The notes: a model not told the origin generated them from the letters alone. 64,000 nt of DNA from Fennellomyces sp. T-0311 (GCA_025266875.1 JALLLT010000012.1:682001-746000), one strand, 5' to 3'; shown: positions 9,652-21,685, numbered from the stretch's first letter. Numbers and translations: made by a program.

Positions 9652-12600
9652 ATGCACAGCGCCAGCGTCAGGTAAGATGATCTATCTTCGTTTTTTCTAT
9701 AAAAAGGGGACGCTATTTATCTCTCTTACACGATTCGGATTATTTTTGGTCTTTGTATATGGACTCATGTTTATCAATTAGGATTTCAGCGGTGACCATT
9801 AAAGAGGAAGATGCATTTTGTGGCGACACAAAGAGCGGTAATATATATATATAGTTATTTTAGATCGGTTTGCCATAACTGATCCCTTTTTTTCCACAGT
9901 GTTCGACGTCAAAAAATGCTTCGAGAAAACCTGCTCACCAGAAACACCAGGCGACAGTATTGAAAGCGATCATAACGACAAAACCCGTTTGACGGAGGAA
10001 TTTCATCACATGGCGATTGAGGATTATGTGGATGTGGATGGGCAAAGTCCCAAAGTGGATGGTAAAAAAAGAAGAGTCTTTGTGATTGTGTTTTTGGATA
10101 TGTGTATACTCAAAACGTTCGTAGACGGGGATGACAAGGAGGAATGGTTGCCGTCGGCAACAGCCGAAGCCATGGAAACGTATGAGAATACTCTTCACAA
10201 CATCTATCTCGGTCAGGCCACCGGCAAATCCATCACAGGCGAAGAGTCCATGCCCTGTGATTGTCGCTACAATCCAAACACAGACGACCCCAATGCTGCC
10301 TGCGGTGACGATAATTTCTGTATTAACCGGATGATGTTTATGGAGTGCACTGAAAACGATTGTTCATGCGAACGCTTCTGTCGCAACCGCCGTTTCCAGC
10401 TGAGACAATATGCCCGTGTTGATGTCATCAAGACCGAAAAAAAGGGTTACGGTCTCAGAGCCCTCACGGATCTTCCTGTGTAAGTTGTATGGAAAGGGAA
10501 GAGGGGAGAATGTGTGCACTGATTTTGCTGTGTTGCAGAAATGCGTTTGTGATGGAGTATATCGGAGAGGTGATCACCAACAGCGAGTTTGTCCGGCGCA
10601 CCAAAATGTACGAGGCGGAGGGATTGTCGCACTATTACTTTATGACGCTCAAGACTGACGAGGTAAGAGCAGCTTGAGCGTGTCTGTGTGAAAAACCTAA
10701 ATGGCTTGTGCTAGATCATTGATGCCACGAAAAAAGGATGTCTGGCGAGATTTATTAATCATTCCTGCAGTCCAAACTGCGTTACGCAAAAGTGGGTCGT
10801 CGGCAAGGTCATGCGCATTGGTATTTTTACTCGTACTCCGATCAAGGCTGGTCAGGAGTTGACCTTTGATTACAAATTTGAGCGTTATGGGTAAGTCGTC
10901 TCATGCCTGTCACCGCCTTCATCCGCTAAACCCGCTTCACAGTGCTGTTGCCCAAAAGTGCTACTGTGGCGAGACAAACTGCAAAGGATTCATCGGAGGC
11001 GTATCGGAAGAAGTCCCCGAAGAAGAAGTATCAGAAGCTCCCATCCTGCCCACCGATGACGAGGAGGATATCAATGGCACCGTCGAACCCAAGAAACTCA
11101 AACGCAAACCTGGCCGTCCGCGCAATCCGAGACCCATCAAGAACGAGGACGAAGTCAACGATTTAGTCAAGAACATGCTCGATTCCGTCGGCAAGATGCA
11201 TCTGGTCAACAAACTGCTGCATTCGCTCGAATTGACCACGCCAGAAACAACCACCGGACGCGACGTGTTGAAAAAGTTTGTTCGTTTGCACGGCCTCCGA
11301 TTGCTCAAGCTCTGGTTGGGTGAATGGAAGAACAATGATGACATTATCGAAAAGGTGCTACACGTTCTGCAGCAATTGCCTCTCGCGAACCGAAACGGGT
11401 TGGACGATTGTGGAATGTTTGATGTCGTACAACGTTTTACGGAGCACACGAATCATGAAATCAGTAACGTGGCACTTGACTTGCTGGATGAATGGGATAA
11501 TCTCAATCGTGTCTACCGCATCCCTAAAAGAGCAGTACGTTTTTTTTCAGTATGGTCCCGGGTCGTTTAATGTTTGTTTTATAGGCTGCAGAACCAACAC
11601 TGGCCGAGGAAGACGATTCAGATAGCGGTGTGAAACGTGCCAACCAAGATGAATCGGAAGAACGGCCCACCAAACGAGTACGATTCCAATCCACTCGCGA
11701 ATTCTTCGATCCAGATGACGATTACTACGAGTACTTGTCCATGGAAGCAAACGCAGTCGAAATCTACTGGCGAATGCAATACCCGCCCGTTCCCATCATT
11801 CCAACCGGTCCTCGCGCACAGCAACAACAATTGCATGCACCCCCCACGTATCCTTACTATTACGGTCCCAGAAAAAGCCCAGAGAAGCGTCCTTACTACA
11901 ACAAACATACGACCACGGAAGTCGCTGCGACTTACACCGATCCAAAGAAACCCGTTGTTGCGCAGCAACCCGATCCAGTGTCGTATTCCGTAGCGGCAAC
12001 GACCACGTATGACGCTACCATGACGTTCGATGCTTCGCGCCTGCCAACAGGTCCAGCTAGCGAAGAGGCAGTGATGCCAAAGCTGCCACCCAATTGGCGA
12101 TGGGCAATGGATACGAATGGAAGCGTTTACTATTACAATCGATTGACTGGAAAAACACAATGGGAAGTACCAGAAGATAAGGCCAGTTCGATCGAAGGTG
12201 TCAGTCAGGCGGAAATCGATGGATTAGTGGAAAAGGCAATACTGGATGCACAAAAGAAAAAAGGGACTCCCATCGAATCAACTACGCCCACCTCGGATCG
12301 TCGACCTTTGTCATCTTCATCCAATGGTGACAACGCTTCTTCATCCAAGCGAAAAGTATTGAAAGATGCCGAGCTGAAGCAAGAGGTGAGTAAGGTGGTT
12401 ACACGGCATCTTTCTGCAAAGAAATCATTGTGGAAGAGTGACAAGACGGTGTTTAAGGAATTGGCACGCAAGGTAAAATAAGCATCTTTATTCATTTAAC
12501 AAAAGACCAGATGACTTATCGTGTGTTTAGCTTACACATCATATCGTGGACCGAGAAAACAACTCTTCACGCAGGATACACAAAATGAATGACTCATTGC

Positions 12601-12887
12601 GGGCGAAAATTGAACGGTTTATTGATGATCATGGTGCCGATTTCGCAAACAAGTTGGACCGGAAACAACCTGTTGGAAAAAAGGATTTACGAACCACACC
12701 TGCTTCGTCGCCAGATTACCACGACAGCTCGCCTTATCGTCAATCACCTTATCATACTTCGCCATCTAATGACAATCGCTATTCATCTACTTCCCCTGTA
12801 TATTACATACGAAAGCATCATGAAGGTCATCGCGCATCCCCCACAGATTCGTCACGGGATTCCACGCCAGACGCATCGAAAAAATAA
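9652..12887 (+). CDS. SET2: Histone H3K36 methyltransferase Set2
   Basis: About nine exons; the first coding exon is 20 nt (9652-9671, MHSASVR). Domains in order: an AWS Cys cluster ([37 protein letters not shown]), a SET domain ([57 protein letters not shown]), a post-SET Cys motif ([13 protein letters not shown]), a TFIIS-like/LW helical region ([27 protein letters not shown]), a WW domain ([20 protein letters not shown] to TQWEVP) and a C-terminal SRI domain ([20 protein letters not shown]). This is the full Set2 architecture. Set2 binds the phosphorylated C-terminal repeat of RNA polymerase II through SRI and methylates H3K36 during elongation. A 60-65 nt in-frame insert at about 10060-10122 looks like a retained intron (GTAAAA...GTAG) rather than coding sequence. 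The stop is TAA at 12885-12887. Confidence 0.96.
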
Positions 12888-12907
12888 TTCGGATAAAATT
12901 GTGCTAG

Positions 12908-12941
12908 CTCTCTTTCTCTCTCTCTCTCGCTCTCTCTCTCC
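12908..12941. repeat. CT-rich microsatellite after SET2
   Basis: A (CT)n run with a few interruptions, 20 bp after the SET2 stop. It lies in the 3' untranslated region and produces the spurious Arg/Glu repeats seen in the minus-strand frame there. Confidence 0.85.
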
Positions 12942-13172
12942 TATTATGATTCCCCTTTCCCATCTGTAAATAATACAATTGCTGGTTTGCTCCACGTCTT
13001 TCACCAAATCGATTGCTTTATTTGAAATGACTTTTGATACCGGGCACGTTGAATCTGCAAGAAAGAATAGTATATAGCAAAGTGTAATCCGCTGATGTCC
13101 ATATTTACAGCATGTATCGAAAACAAATGTTACTAAAAGGTCGTTTTTTTTGTCGAAACGATCGATCATGTA

Positions 13173-14050
13173 TCATGGATTACTCGCTGATGAGTCGCTG
13201 ACCTCAGCCGGGTCACCCTGAACAACGGATGTTAACCAGTCTTCAAGGATGACAATCAATCACTTTGGCTGCTTTTTTACTATACGCTCATCTGCTAACA
13301 ATTCTACGAATATACCTCCTTGGCAATTTTCTGATCCACAGAATTCTGCTTCGTATCCAATCGCCATTCCATATCCTTGCCGTGCGGTACTAATGTTTAA
13401 TATATTAACGTTTACATATACCATAACCAAAAGTAGCCAATCTTTACATTCGATCAACGAGCAGTTAGCCCGTTCCGTTTTATTGTAATGACCGCCCAGT
13501 TGCTGTATTCTCTGAAAGGAGGTACGCACCCTCTTGCTTTTCGTTTCTACGTGGACACCTCTCCACAAAATGTGTAACAGCCTTTCGTGACTTACATTTC
13601 ACATTCTATTCTCTTATCCATCTCCCTTTGTCTGGACGACATACAGTAATGTAACGAATAAAATCTTCAGCGGGTGTGGTTAGATCACTTATCATTTTTC
13701 CAATTCTCTCGTACTCAGCTAGTCGCGGTGTGCGCAGGTACGAAAATAAGGCTACAAGCAATACACTCCATCGTCAGTGAGTAACGTATTGTTCGTCCTG
13801 CTGTGTGCTGATGTTCCGAAGTTTCTTGCTGGAGCGCGATTAAAAAAAATTCACGCTCGAGCACATGATCTGAAAAGATGGCAATCGAACATTCTTCACC
13901 CCCGAGGACAATAGGCGTGTGAGATCCTTGAGTAATGCATTGACTACGAGTTTTTGTAGAAAATACTGATTTAATATTATAGCGAAATCGCTTCCTTTTT
14001 CTATTGATCGAGTTTGGTGACCTGGTTGTACTGGCTACTATATCCACTGA
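13173..14050 (-). CDS. Possible spliced gene, unrecognised protein (3' exons)
   Basis: Several minus-strand blocks join in one frame through plausible introns. They are RKRKRFRYNIKSVFSTKTRS with GSHTPIVLGGEECSIAIFSD (about 14050-13860), an intron with a CTGAC branch site and TTGTAG acceptor, LFSYLRTPRLAEYERIGKMI with LTTPAEDFIRYIT, RIQQLGGHYNKTERANCSLI, a Gly-rich block GYGMAIGYEAEFCGSEN, and a final exon DWLTSVVQGDPAEVSDSSAS ending at TGA 13175-13173. Codon choice resembles neighbouring genes. I recognise no family, and the start is not resolved; an earlier block ending in RIFTPM and a GTAAGT donor at about 14210 may belong to it. It could be a fast-evolving gene or a decaying one. Confidence 0.3.
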
Positions 14051-15093
14051 GCTGCCATGGAGGATCAGAAGACAAGAAACCGACCGCCATTGTAATTTCG
14101 GAAATGTATATACTAGGAGCCACTGTTTTGTGTTTTCTGTTTACAATACCAGGTTACGTAGCGATTACTTTTAATGCATATGCCTGATGGGGCAGATACT
14201 TACCATTGGAGTAAATATCCTTATTATTGCCGAAAAAGGGCTCAAAATATAACCAGAACTTGGGTTATGAGCGGTCTCTCAGAACATTTGTGCAGCTAGC
14301 TTATATGTCAGTAGACATTTAAGAGCTGTATATATGTTGCTTAAGATCATTGTAAGGATTGTTTGTATCTTCCAGACTACATACAACTAATGTATCGATA
14401 ACGATAAGCCTGTAGCTATTCTGTGATCGACATATAAAGCTGATATACCGTTACTTTGCAATGCCGTCAATAATCGATTGGGAACATGCTAAGCAGCGGC
14501 TACTATATACCATTTACTGACGATGCTATCTGCCTTTTATCATATGAATATATTTTTACATGTTGAGAATAAGCTTTACGAGGGGCTTGACATTCTTTTT
14601 CTTTGGCGTGTTTGCACACCGACCGAGCTGGGTTCGTCGTTATATTTGGCGGCCTTTTTTTTTGCTTGCGTATTAAGTATGATAAGTGGACCGCTTACTT
14701 GTGCAGAAAACAATAGTTTGTACCATTGCGTCCATTTAAAAATTCGCTGCCCGGTGGACGTGCATCCTATTGCTTCTAGATTTGTTGCAGAGATACACAA
14801 GATGGATCTAATAGACCAGGATTGTCGACATTCGCTTTCGCGACTGCAGGTGACCCTGGTGGTATTTTCCCTTGTTCAACGCATACTGCCGCTTATACAT
14901 GAAAAGTTCTGCTAATTGATCGCATCGTACTTATAATAAAAATAGTTTTCTTTGACCTTCTTGATATCTTGCTCCGATTATTTCATGCATTCTTGTTGTT
15001 CATCTCATGGTACTTCTTGAACCGACCGGACGGTACCATGCTTGTGGAGTATCAATATTGCGTTAATGTAATGTAGGAATGAGTCCATTGACG

Positions 15094-15517
15094 TTATCTC
15101 CTGCGTTGAACCCATGCAATGAGCACTTCTCCCAGCGTGTAGCCAGCCGTCAAGTGCATCGTAATTCCCAAGGATATGTAGTATGGGAGGTCGAAATATA
15201 ACATTGTATCTGTTGTTTTTAGTGTGGAAGGAGTCAGTTGAAGTAGTTTTTGAGGTAGTTTAGATTCCTCATTTGCATCGATGAATAAAGATGATACGTG
15301 ATGTGTAATTTTTACCCACGCTTCTCGACACAACGTACTGCAGCACTTCGCTTATTGGGATTAAGGTGTGTTGTGTGGTCTGCTGTACACTGGCGCAATG
15401 AAGCATATCATCTATGTTTAAAGCCTTGGAGTTTCCTTTATCACAGTTGTAATGGAAGCTATCCACAAAAGCAACATATACGAGTACCAGAATTATACGA
15501 TTCGTTATTATATCCAT
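15094..15517 (-). CDS. Possible two-exon small secreted or membrane protein
   Basis: An ATG at 15517 opens MDIITNRIILVLVYVAFVDS, which looks like a signal peptide or membrane anchor, followed by ALNIDDMLHCASVQQTTQHT and SEVLQYVVSRSV. A donor GTAAAA at about 15315 and an acceptor CAACAG at about 15210, with a CTGAC branch site between them, join in phase 1 to DTMLYFDLPYYISLGITMHL and GYTLGEVLIAW, ending QRRR and TAA. The product would be about 105 residues. No family recognised. It may instead be an internal part of a longer minus-strand gene, because a GTTCAA donor sits just before the stop. Confidence 0.3.
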
Positions 15518-16587
15518 TCGATCTTAATCATCGAGAGCGTGTGCGATTGAAGCTCGACTTCCATATATTACATAGAAGAACAAACATCTCACGTTGATTA
15601 TGCCCTTTTATAATTCGTGTGCGAAGATCCTATAATTCTTAATCAAATTATCCAAAGTTCTAAATGAGTAGAGACGGATGTTGTTGTTCTCAATTTTAAT
15701 GATCTTCTCTGGAGAAGTTAAAGCAGAGATATCTCCGGGACTACACAATTTAGCCAATCTTTCCACAGGATCTGTAGCCATGTCATTTTTATCATGCTCA
15801 ACGCGTCTTTTGTATCACCGCCTTCCTCAGGTGCAAGACAGTACTTTTCGATCACGAACGTAGGACTTACATAGTCTGATACGTACATATGTTCCTTGTT
15901 CATGTGGTGAACTTTCTTGCTTTGGTATGCTATGCAGTACGCACTGCATTAGTACTGGAATTCCATGGTCTTCAAGTTCTTGTCCGTGATTGGCTTAAAG
16001 CTAGATATAAGCTAATATGAGAATACGTAGTGACCCTAATTAATGGTTTAGTAAAAATAGTAATCATAATGAGATATGTAGAGGAACAAGAAAGAAAAGA
16101 CTCGAGTTTTTGTTTCGCGCGCTAATGTCCAAAGTTTGCGTCTGCCTGGCTCCGCAACATTGATGAATGCCAGTGTATCCACAGTTGCTTTCCAGCCCTC
16201 AGCAAAAAGTGTTTTCTTTGAGTTACAATAGTAGGTACACATATCCGTTACATGTCAATCCGATAAAAAAAGAGATATTTACGGATATTTACGGTTGCTG
16301 TACTAAAATGCAATTTTGAAATTAACCGGTATATTGGCAATAGAATTGGCGCTAAGGAAACGTCTTTATGTTTTTCCATGAATGGATCACTGCCAGCAAA
16401 GTGACAGATAGCAGAGAGATAAACAGTGGTATAAAAGTTTAGAACCTAAAAAGATCTGAGACGTGCAGTTGTGCAACCGATACACGAAACCTTATCAATC
16501 AACAACATAAAAATAAGCAACACATGATACACTATCCTTTGTCCGCTTTTTCTCTTTTTCTCTCTTACCTTTTTTTTTCGTGACGAA

Positions 16588-17966
16588 ATGGATGTTGTTT
16601 ACTCGGATGACTGTCTGTTGCATAATCCACCGCTCGAAGTAACGCGTGGAGTTGTCCAAGCTTATGTCGGTATGTTTCCCGTACCTTTTTTCTTCCTTCC
16701 AAAAAAATAATCTCATGCTTTTGCGTACGTATACATAAAGAATCTCCTGCACGACTTGAATCCATCAAAAAATTCATTGATAGTCAACCTCATTTTCGCA
16801 TCATTGCTCCGAACGATTACACCTTGACGCCCATTTCGAATGTGCTGGGAGAAGATTATATTCGATTTCTTCAAACTATTTATGATGATTGGGTTGCCTA
16901 TGGATTACCCAAAGATACAATCATTGGCGATTGTTTCGGGCATGTTAACACGATAAGTAAAATCGATCCCGAAATTGTCAAGGAAACCGTGGATTTAACA
17001 CCGATGGCTCGCGTGGGAATGTATGCGTTTGATATCTCGGTGGGATTCACCGCCGATACTTGGAGATCTGTTTATACTTCGGCTCAAATTGCTTTGACCG
17101 GTGCCCATCAATTGCTTCAGCTGGCTAACACGGATCCGGATAATGCCTCTATTTATGCCCTATGCCGTCCTCCTGGTCATCATGCTGCATGCAACGTATC
17201 CGGTGGTAAGTTTCACCAATTCTTTTCATATTACATACGGTGTGTACTTTTTCTGATCATATTTTCAGGCTATTGCTTCATCAACAATGTAGCTGTTGCA
17301 GCACGGTTTTTGCAAGAATATACTCTGGAAGAAATGAATACTATGAGTAAACCAGTTGAATTCGATGCCAAGACCACTTTGATTCCCACTGGTCCCAAAC
17401 CCAAACCATCCAACACCAAGAAGAAGGTCTTGATTGTGGATGTGGATTTCCATCAGTAAAGTCTTATATCTCAACGATATGTGACAAAATAACTAATTTT
17501 CCTTTACAGCGGCAATGGTACACAAGATATCTTTTACGATGATCCATCCGTTTTATACGTGTCACTGCATGGGTACCCTGCATACCCTTACTTTACTGGA
17601 AGTGCCAAGGAAATTGGTAGTGGTGAAGGTAAAGGATACAACATCAACGTTCCATTGGATCCGAAGACCACGACGGATGAAATCTACTTGAATAATTTGA
17701 AAAGTGTCTTGCAAGGCGAATTTGCCACCAAATTCAACGCAGACTTTGTGATTGTTTCGATGGGACTGGATACTTGGCATGAGGATCCTATAGCAGGCAT
17801 GAAGGGTTTGAAGAACCTTTCCACGTATTCCCAAATGGGCAAGTTGCTCAAGACATCCAACAGTTGTAAGGGTCGTCCCGTGTTGTTTGTTCAGGAAGGA
17901 GGATATACAGTAGAGAAATTGGGCTTGTTGGCTGCTCAGATTTTGAACGGCTACTTGGAAAAATAG
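16588..17966 (+). CDS. Class II histone deacetylase-like / acetylpolyamine amidohydrolase
   Basis: Four exons: the first from 16588 (MDVVYSDDCLLHNPP), then introns at about 16671-16749, 17204-17269 and 17456-17510. Zinc amidohydrolase motifs are present: LCRPPGHHA, YCFINNVAVAA, a metal site IVDVDFH-HGNGTQDIF, LHGYPAYPYFTGS, SMGLDTWHEDPIAG and the closing FVQEGGYTVEKLG. The Asp-His pair, the downstream Asp and the terminal Gly-Gly-Tyr correspond to the zinc ligands and catalytic Tyr of the arginase/deacetylase fold. The compact length and the DTWHEDPIAG loop are closer to bacterial acetylpolyamine amidohydrolases than to the Rpd3 or Hda1 enzymes, so the substrate may be acetylated polyamines or small molecules rather than histones. 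A Lys/Pro-rich insert of about 30 residues (PTGPKPKPSNTKKK) precedes the metal site. The product is about 375 residues. Confidence 0.9.
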
Positions 17967-18476
17967 ACATGCGTGTTATCTATCAGATTGAATTAAAAAA
18001 AAGTCGAAATGCTGCTTTACGTACAATATATGGCTTGTTGATTTCCCATGAATACTGTTCGGTATTACTGTAGTATAAGCATATGTAAGAAGTCGAAAGG
18101 TTTCAGTAAATGATCATTCGCACTTATGACATTATCAGTGTCACCTGCATTGAATGTATGCTAAAGTTTCGATCTCTGAAGATCCCGCACCAATGCTGGT
18201 TTGTATCACATAGCACAAAGCTATAACATTTAGGCGGCTTTCGCGATCAGCTTTCTGTATCAAGAAAGCATGACTATGTAACATTAGTTAAGTAAGCAGA
18301 ATATGCTGGGTAGTTGAGAAGTTGCTAGGCAGCCGCGTTGCACAAGGATAAAAAGATCACATCAGATTGGTTTAAATTAAAATATGTGAAGAATATACCA
18401 ACGAAAACTCAGCGCGTTCATGCATGGGAGTGACTGGGCGGTTTGAGAACGACGCCCTTCCGAGTTGTCAACAACA
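17967..18476. other. Intergenic, promoter of LSC1
   Basis: 510 bp between the deacetylase-like gene and the succinyl-CoA ligase gene on the same strand. Nothing recognised beyond the expected terminator and promoter. Confidence 0.5.
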
Positions 18477-20004
18477 ATGCTAGTTTCCAATTCAGTCAAG
18501 GTTCTGTTGCGTTCGACAGCAGCAGGTATTCGCGTCTTTTTGTTCGTAATTGCTTCATGACAGAGGAATACTGAAGTACGCGTTTTCAAGTGACACGACG
18601 CACTTTTAGCAATGGTTATGACTCTACCATTAAGAATCTCAACATTAATAAGGATACCAGGGTTATTTGCCAAGGTTTCACTGGAAAACAGGTAGAACGC
18701 GTTCTTTTGTTTTCAAGCTTATATTCACTAACATGTATTTAGGGCACTTTCCATTCGGAGCAAGCCATTGAATACGGCACAAAGATGGTAGGCGGTGTAT
18801 CTCCGAAGAAAGCTGGCCAAACCCACTTGGGACTTCCTGTCTTTGCTACCGTTCAGGATGTAAGCCTCAGAACACACCGCAAAAAAGATCAGCAAAAACT
18901 GATTAGTTGTAAAAAAAAGGCTGTTAAGGAAGTAAAGCCGGATGCAAGTGTGGTGTATGTGCCACCGCCGTTTGCAGCTGACGCCATAATGGAAGCCATT
19001 GAAAGCGAAATAGGTCTCGTGGTTGTTATTACCGAAGGAATTCCTCAAAGGTATGCATATAATCCGAGCAAGATCCTGTCTTTTGACGTTAAATTTTCAA
19101 AGTGACATGGTCCGAGTAAAACAAGCACTTTTGACCCAAGACAAAACAAGATTGGTATGTTGCGATATCATGGAGAGATCGATCATGTGAATACTCATGT
19201 GGAGTTTGCAAATTCAAAAGTGCGGTGGAAATTGCCCTGGGATAATCAAAGCGGGTTTGTTTTTAATATACTTACCTTCTGTGTGCTATGAATTAACCAA
19301 TAGGTTGCTGCTTCTAGGTGAATGCAAGATTGGAATCATGCCCGCAAGCGTCCATATGCCGGGGAGCATCGGCATTGTATCTCGTTCAGGTACCTTGACG
19401 TATGAAGCAGTCAATCAGACTACGCAGGCGGGGCTAGGCCAGACACTTTGTGTTGGGATTGGCGGTGATCCATTGAATGGAACCAATTTTATTGATTGCT
19501 TAAAGATCTTTTTGGAGGATGAAAAGACGAAAGGTAAAATGTAAAAAGACATAGAGACACACTTATAACTAATATGTAAAAAAAACGTAGGTATTGTCAT
19601 GATTGGTGAAATTGGTGGTTCGGCCGAAGAAGAAGCAGCTGCTTTCTTGCAAGAATATAATCTTAAACGATGGGATCCCAAGCCGGTTGTTTCATTCATT
19701 GCTGGTGTGAGTGCTCCTCCGGGCCGCAGAATGGGTAAAGCGAGTCATAACACGAATAATTTTCATATATTGACGTTATATACTATGAAGGTCATGCGGG
19801 TGCCATTATCTCTCATGGCTCAGGAGGCGCGGAAGAAAAGATGGCCGCATTGGAGGATGCTGGTGTTATCGTGACACGATCTCCCGCCAGAATGGGTATT
19901 GAGATGAAGAAGGTAAGTACGCTATACAGAATATAATTCCCAGTGAGCTAATATTTATAAACATTTTTTTATTGAAGGCATTGACGGGTGCTGGCTTAAT
20001 CTAA
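18477..20004 (+). CDS. LSC1: Succinate-CoA ligase alpha subunit, mitochondrial
   Basis: About nine exons. The N-terminus [20 protein letters not shown] followed by TFSN is basic and hydroxylated, a typical mitochondrial transit peptide; it is made by joining the exon ending at 18524 to the one starting near 18590 in phase 1. The mature enzyme begins [20 protein letters not shown] and continues [66 protein letters not shown] and [12 protein letters not shown]. The active-site segment [18 protein letters not shown] carries the phosphohistidine. It makes ATP or GTP in the TCA cycle with the beta subunit. The usual GPNCPG CoA-site motif reads CGGNCPG here (exon 19221-19254), and PASVHMPG replaces the usual PGHIHKPG-like segment, so this copy is somewhat divergent. 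The stop is TAA at 20002-20004. Confidence 0.93.
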
Positions 20005-20110
20005 ATAATAAAAAGTTCACAAACTTTATATTCCATACACCCGATACTCTAACCGAAAAAAGTTCGAGATAACTGGAACGGAACTTCGGTCCGATCGGCA
20101 ATGCGCAATG

Positions 20111-20118
20111 TATATAAG
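20111..20118 (+). promoter_or_regulatory. TATA-like box of PAF-acetylhydrolase-like gene
   Basis: TATATAAG, 54 bp upstream of the ATG and 107 bp after the LSC1 stop, followed by a C/T-rich run as often seen at fungal transcription starts. Confidence 0.5.
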
Positions 20119-20171
20119 CAATCCCTTTTTTTCTTCACTTCTTTTTATCTGTTTCCCTTTTCTTGTCGATC

Positions 20172-21553
20172 ATGGCATCGTTATTGGCTGACTTTCCGAA
20201 ATTATGCGGACCTTATTACGTGGGTTGCCATGATTTTGAATGGCACCGCGGTCGACGAAGAAAGGGGGATGCTTCTTCTACTTTGTTCAGACTATATTAT
20301 CCTGCAGCAATTACTACTAGAGATAAACGTGCTAGCTGGGTTTCTAACCAGGAATATGCGCGGGGTAAGTTTATCTGTCTGTGCGTGTGAAGCAAAATGT
20401 GTAATTGATCCAACGTTTTTTATTCTCTAGCTCTGTGTGAGGATGTAGGTCAATTGCCAGGCATGGTAGCCAACTGGCTTGCCTCGATTGCCCAACATAA
20501 ACAAATCGACGCCTATGCGGATGCTGTATTGTTGCAGCCATCGAAAGGCGCATCTTACCCAGTAATGATCTTTAGCCATGGCCTGGGTAAATCTTATTGC
20601 TATAAAGCTCTTTTTTATGTTGAAGCTAAACCAGATAATATAGGTGGCAATCGACACCTGTATTCATCATTTTGTTGCAACATGGCCAGTTACGGCATTG
20701 TTGTGGCTGCCATTGAGCATCGTGATGGGTCAGGAAGCTTAGCGCAAGGGCATCGAAAAGGCGATTGGATTCGATACGATGGACAGCCTCCTGAAGTATG
20801 GGAGTACCGACAAAATCAATTGCGACGTCGATTATCCGAAGTAAATCTATGTGTTGAAGCTATGCATCGAATAAACGAAGGTCGAGTGCAATCAGATGCA
20901 ATATCAGAAGGATTCTGCGGTGCTCTTGATATGGAAGCCATGGTAATGGGAGGTCATTCGTTTGGTGGTGCCACCGCGGTATGTCAGTTTTTCTGTAACC
21001 ACGGCGACGATCGATTTAATCTGTATATGATAAAGATTCTTGCATTGAACGATCCTCAGTCAAATTATAAATGTGGCATATTGTTGGATCCGTGGGCTCA
21101 ACCATTAAACATGTTGGACGATGCATGTACGAAAATCGCACGACCAGTGTTGGCGATTCTCAGCGAACAATTTGCATTCTGGCCTGATAATTTTGACACA
21201 GTTCAAGAGCTTATTCAAGGGTCACCTAAAGAGTCTGTATGCATATCAGTAACAGGCACTGCACATATTCATCAGTCAGATGTGTTGGTAAGAACAATAC
21301 GAAAAAAAAAAGAGAGCGTGTGTGTTTGAACTGAAAGGGAAAATTTAAACTTTAGCTAATACTTCGGCGCCTGATTCGTTTTGATTTCAGGTCACCGTTC
21401 CAAATTGATCCCGGGCTCGCGATTGACCTGAATACCAAGGCAGCGATGGCATTCATCAGGCGAGTGCTGTGTTCGAGTGATGAAGAGATCACCGACGACA
21501 TGGAAATCCTGTCCTACTTTAAACAGTTTCCGGAACACGTTGTCATTCATTAG
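20172..21553 (+). CDS. Platelet-activating-factor acetylhydrolase-like lipase
   Basis: About five exons. The N-terminus MASLLADFPKLCGPYYVGCH is followed by DFEWH and LFRLYYPA, as in PAF-AH (PLA2G7/PAFAH2) proteins. Core features are PVMIFSHGLGGNRHLYSSF (oxyanion-loop region), SYGIVVAAIEHRDGS, the nucleophile elbow MGGHSFGGATA (GxSxG), and a catalytic Asp region GILLDPWAQPL. The His is probably in GTAHIHQSD. The protein ends DMEILSYFKQFPEHVVIH with TAG at 21551-21553. Members remove short or oxidised acyl chains from phospholipids. No clear signal peptide is seen, so it is more like the cytosolic PAFAH2 type. The final exon join (LILRRLIRFDFRSPF) follows the intron at 21289-21354. Confidence 0.88.
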
Positions 21554-21685
21554 TTGCCATGTAACATATTGAAGAAAAGAGATAATTTCAAACCCAGATA
21601 TTTTTTTCTTTTGCTGCAAAAAAAAATCGTTTTGTCGCTTTCCTACCTTGCCAGTACCTGACCTTTTCAGGCTTTTTATCTCATA

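Larger units (their letters stand above)
12942..16587. other. 3.6 kb stretch without a recognised gene
   Basis: It lies between SET2 and the deacetylase-like gene. Two sets of coding-like minus-strand segments are listed separately (13173-14050 and 15094-15517). A further open block on the minus strand at about 14690-14850 (SATNLEAIGCTSTGQRIFKW) ends in a good donor, so one larger gene across 13.2-15.5 kb is possible. 15600-16580 is A/T-rich and looks empty apart from the promoter of the next gene. No tRNA or repeat family seen. Confidence 0.4.

Noticed and set aside
10060..10122. In-frame hydrophobic insert ([16 protein letters not shown]) in SET2 as a possible membrane segment.
   Set aside because: It begins GTAAAA and ends GTAG, contains typical intron composition and its removal joins VD-GDD smoothly, so it is an intron that happens to be open.
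12852..13169. 106-codon minus-strand frame with repeated Arg/Glu.
   Set aside because: The repeats come from the CT microsatellite in the SET2 3' region and overlap the SET2 coding end; the real coding-like chain here lies in another frame.
13150..13200. CTGATGAG with a GAAAC about 30 bases upstream, resembling a hammerhead ribozyme core.
   Set aside because: Stem II could form only one base pair in the required order and no convincing stem I or III was found.
14770..14915. Plus-strand peptide containing IHKMDLI, identical to part of gtr1, suggesting a Rag GTPase pseudogene.
   Set aside because: No other Rag motif (P-loop, WDCGG, TSIWD) was found nearby, DNA identity is limited to about 12 bases in a row, and the opposite strand reads as well or better.
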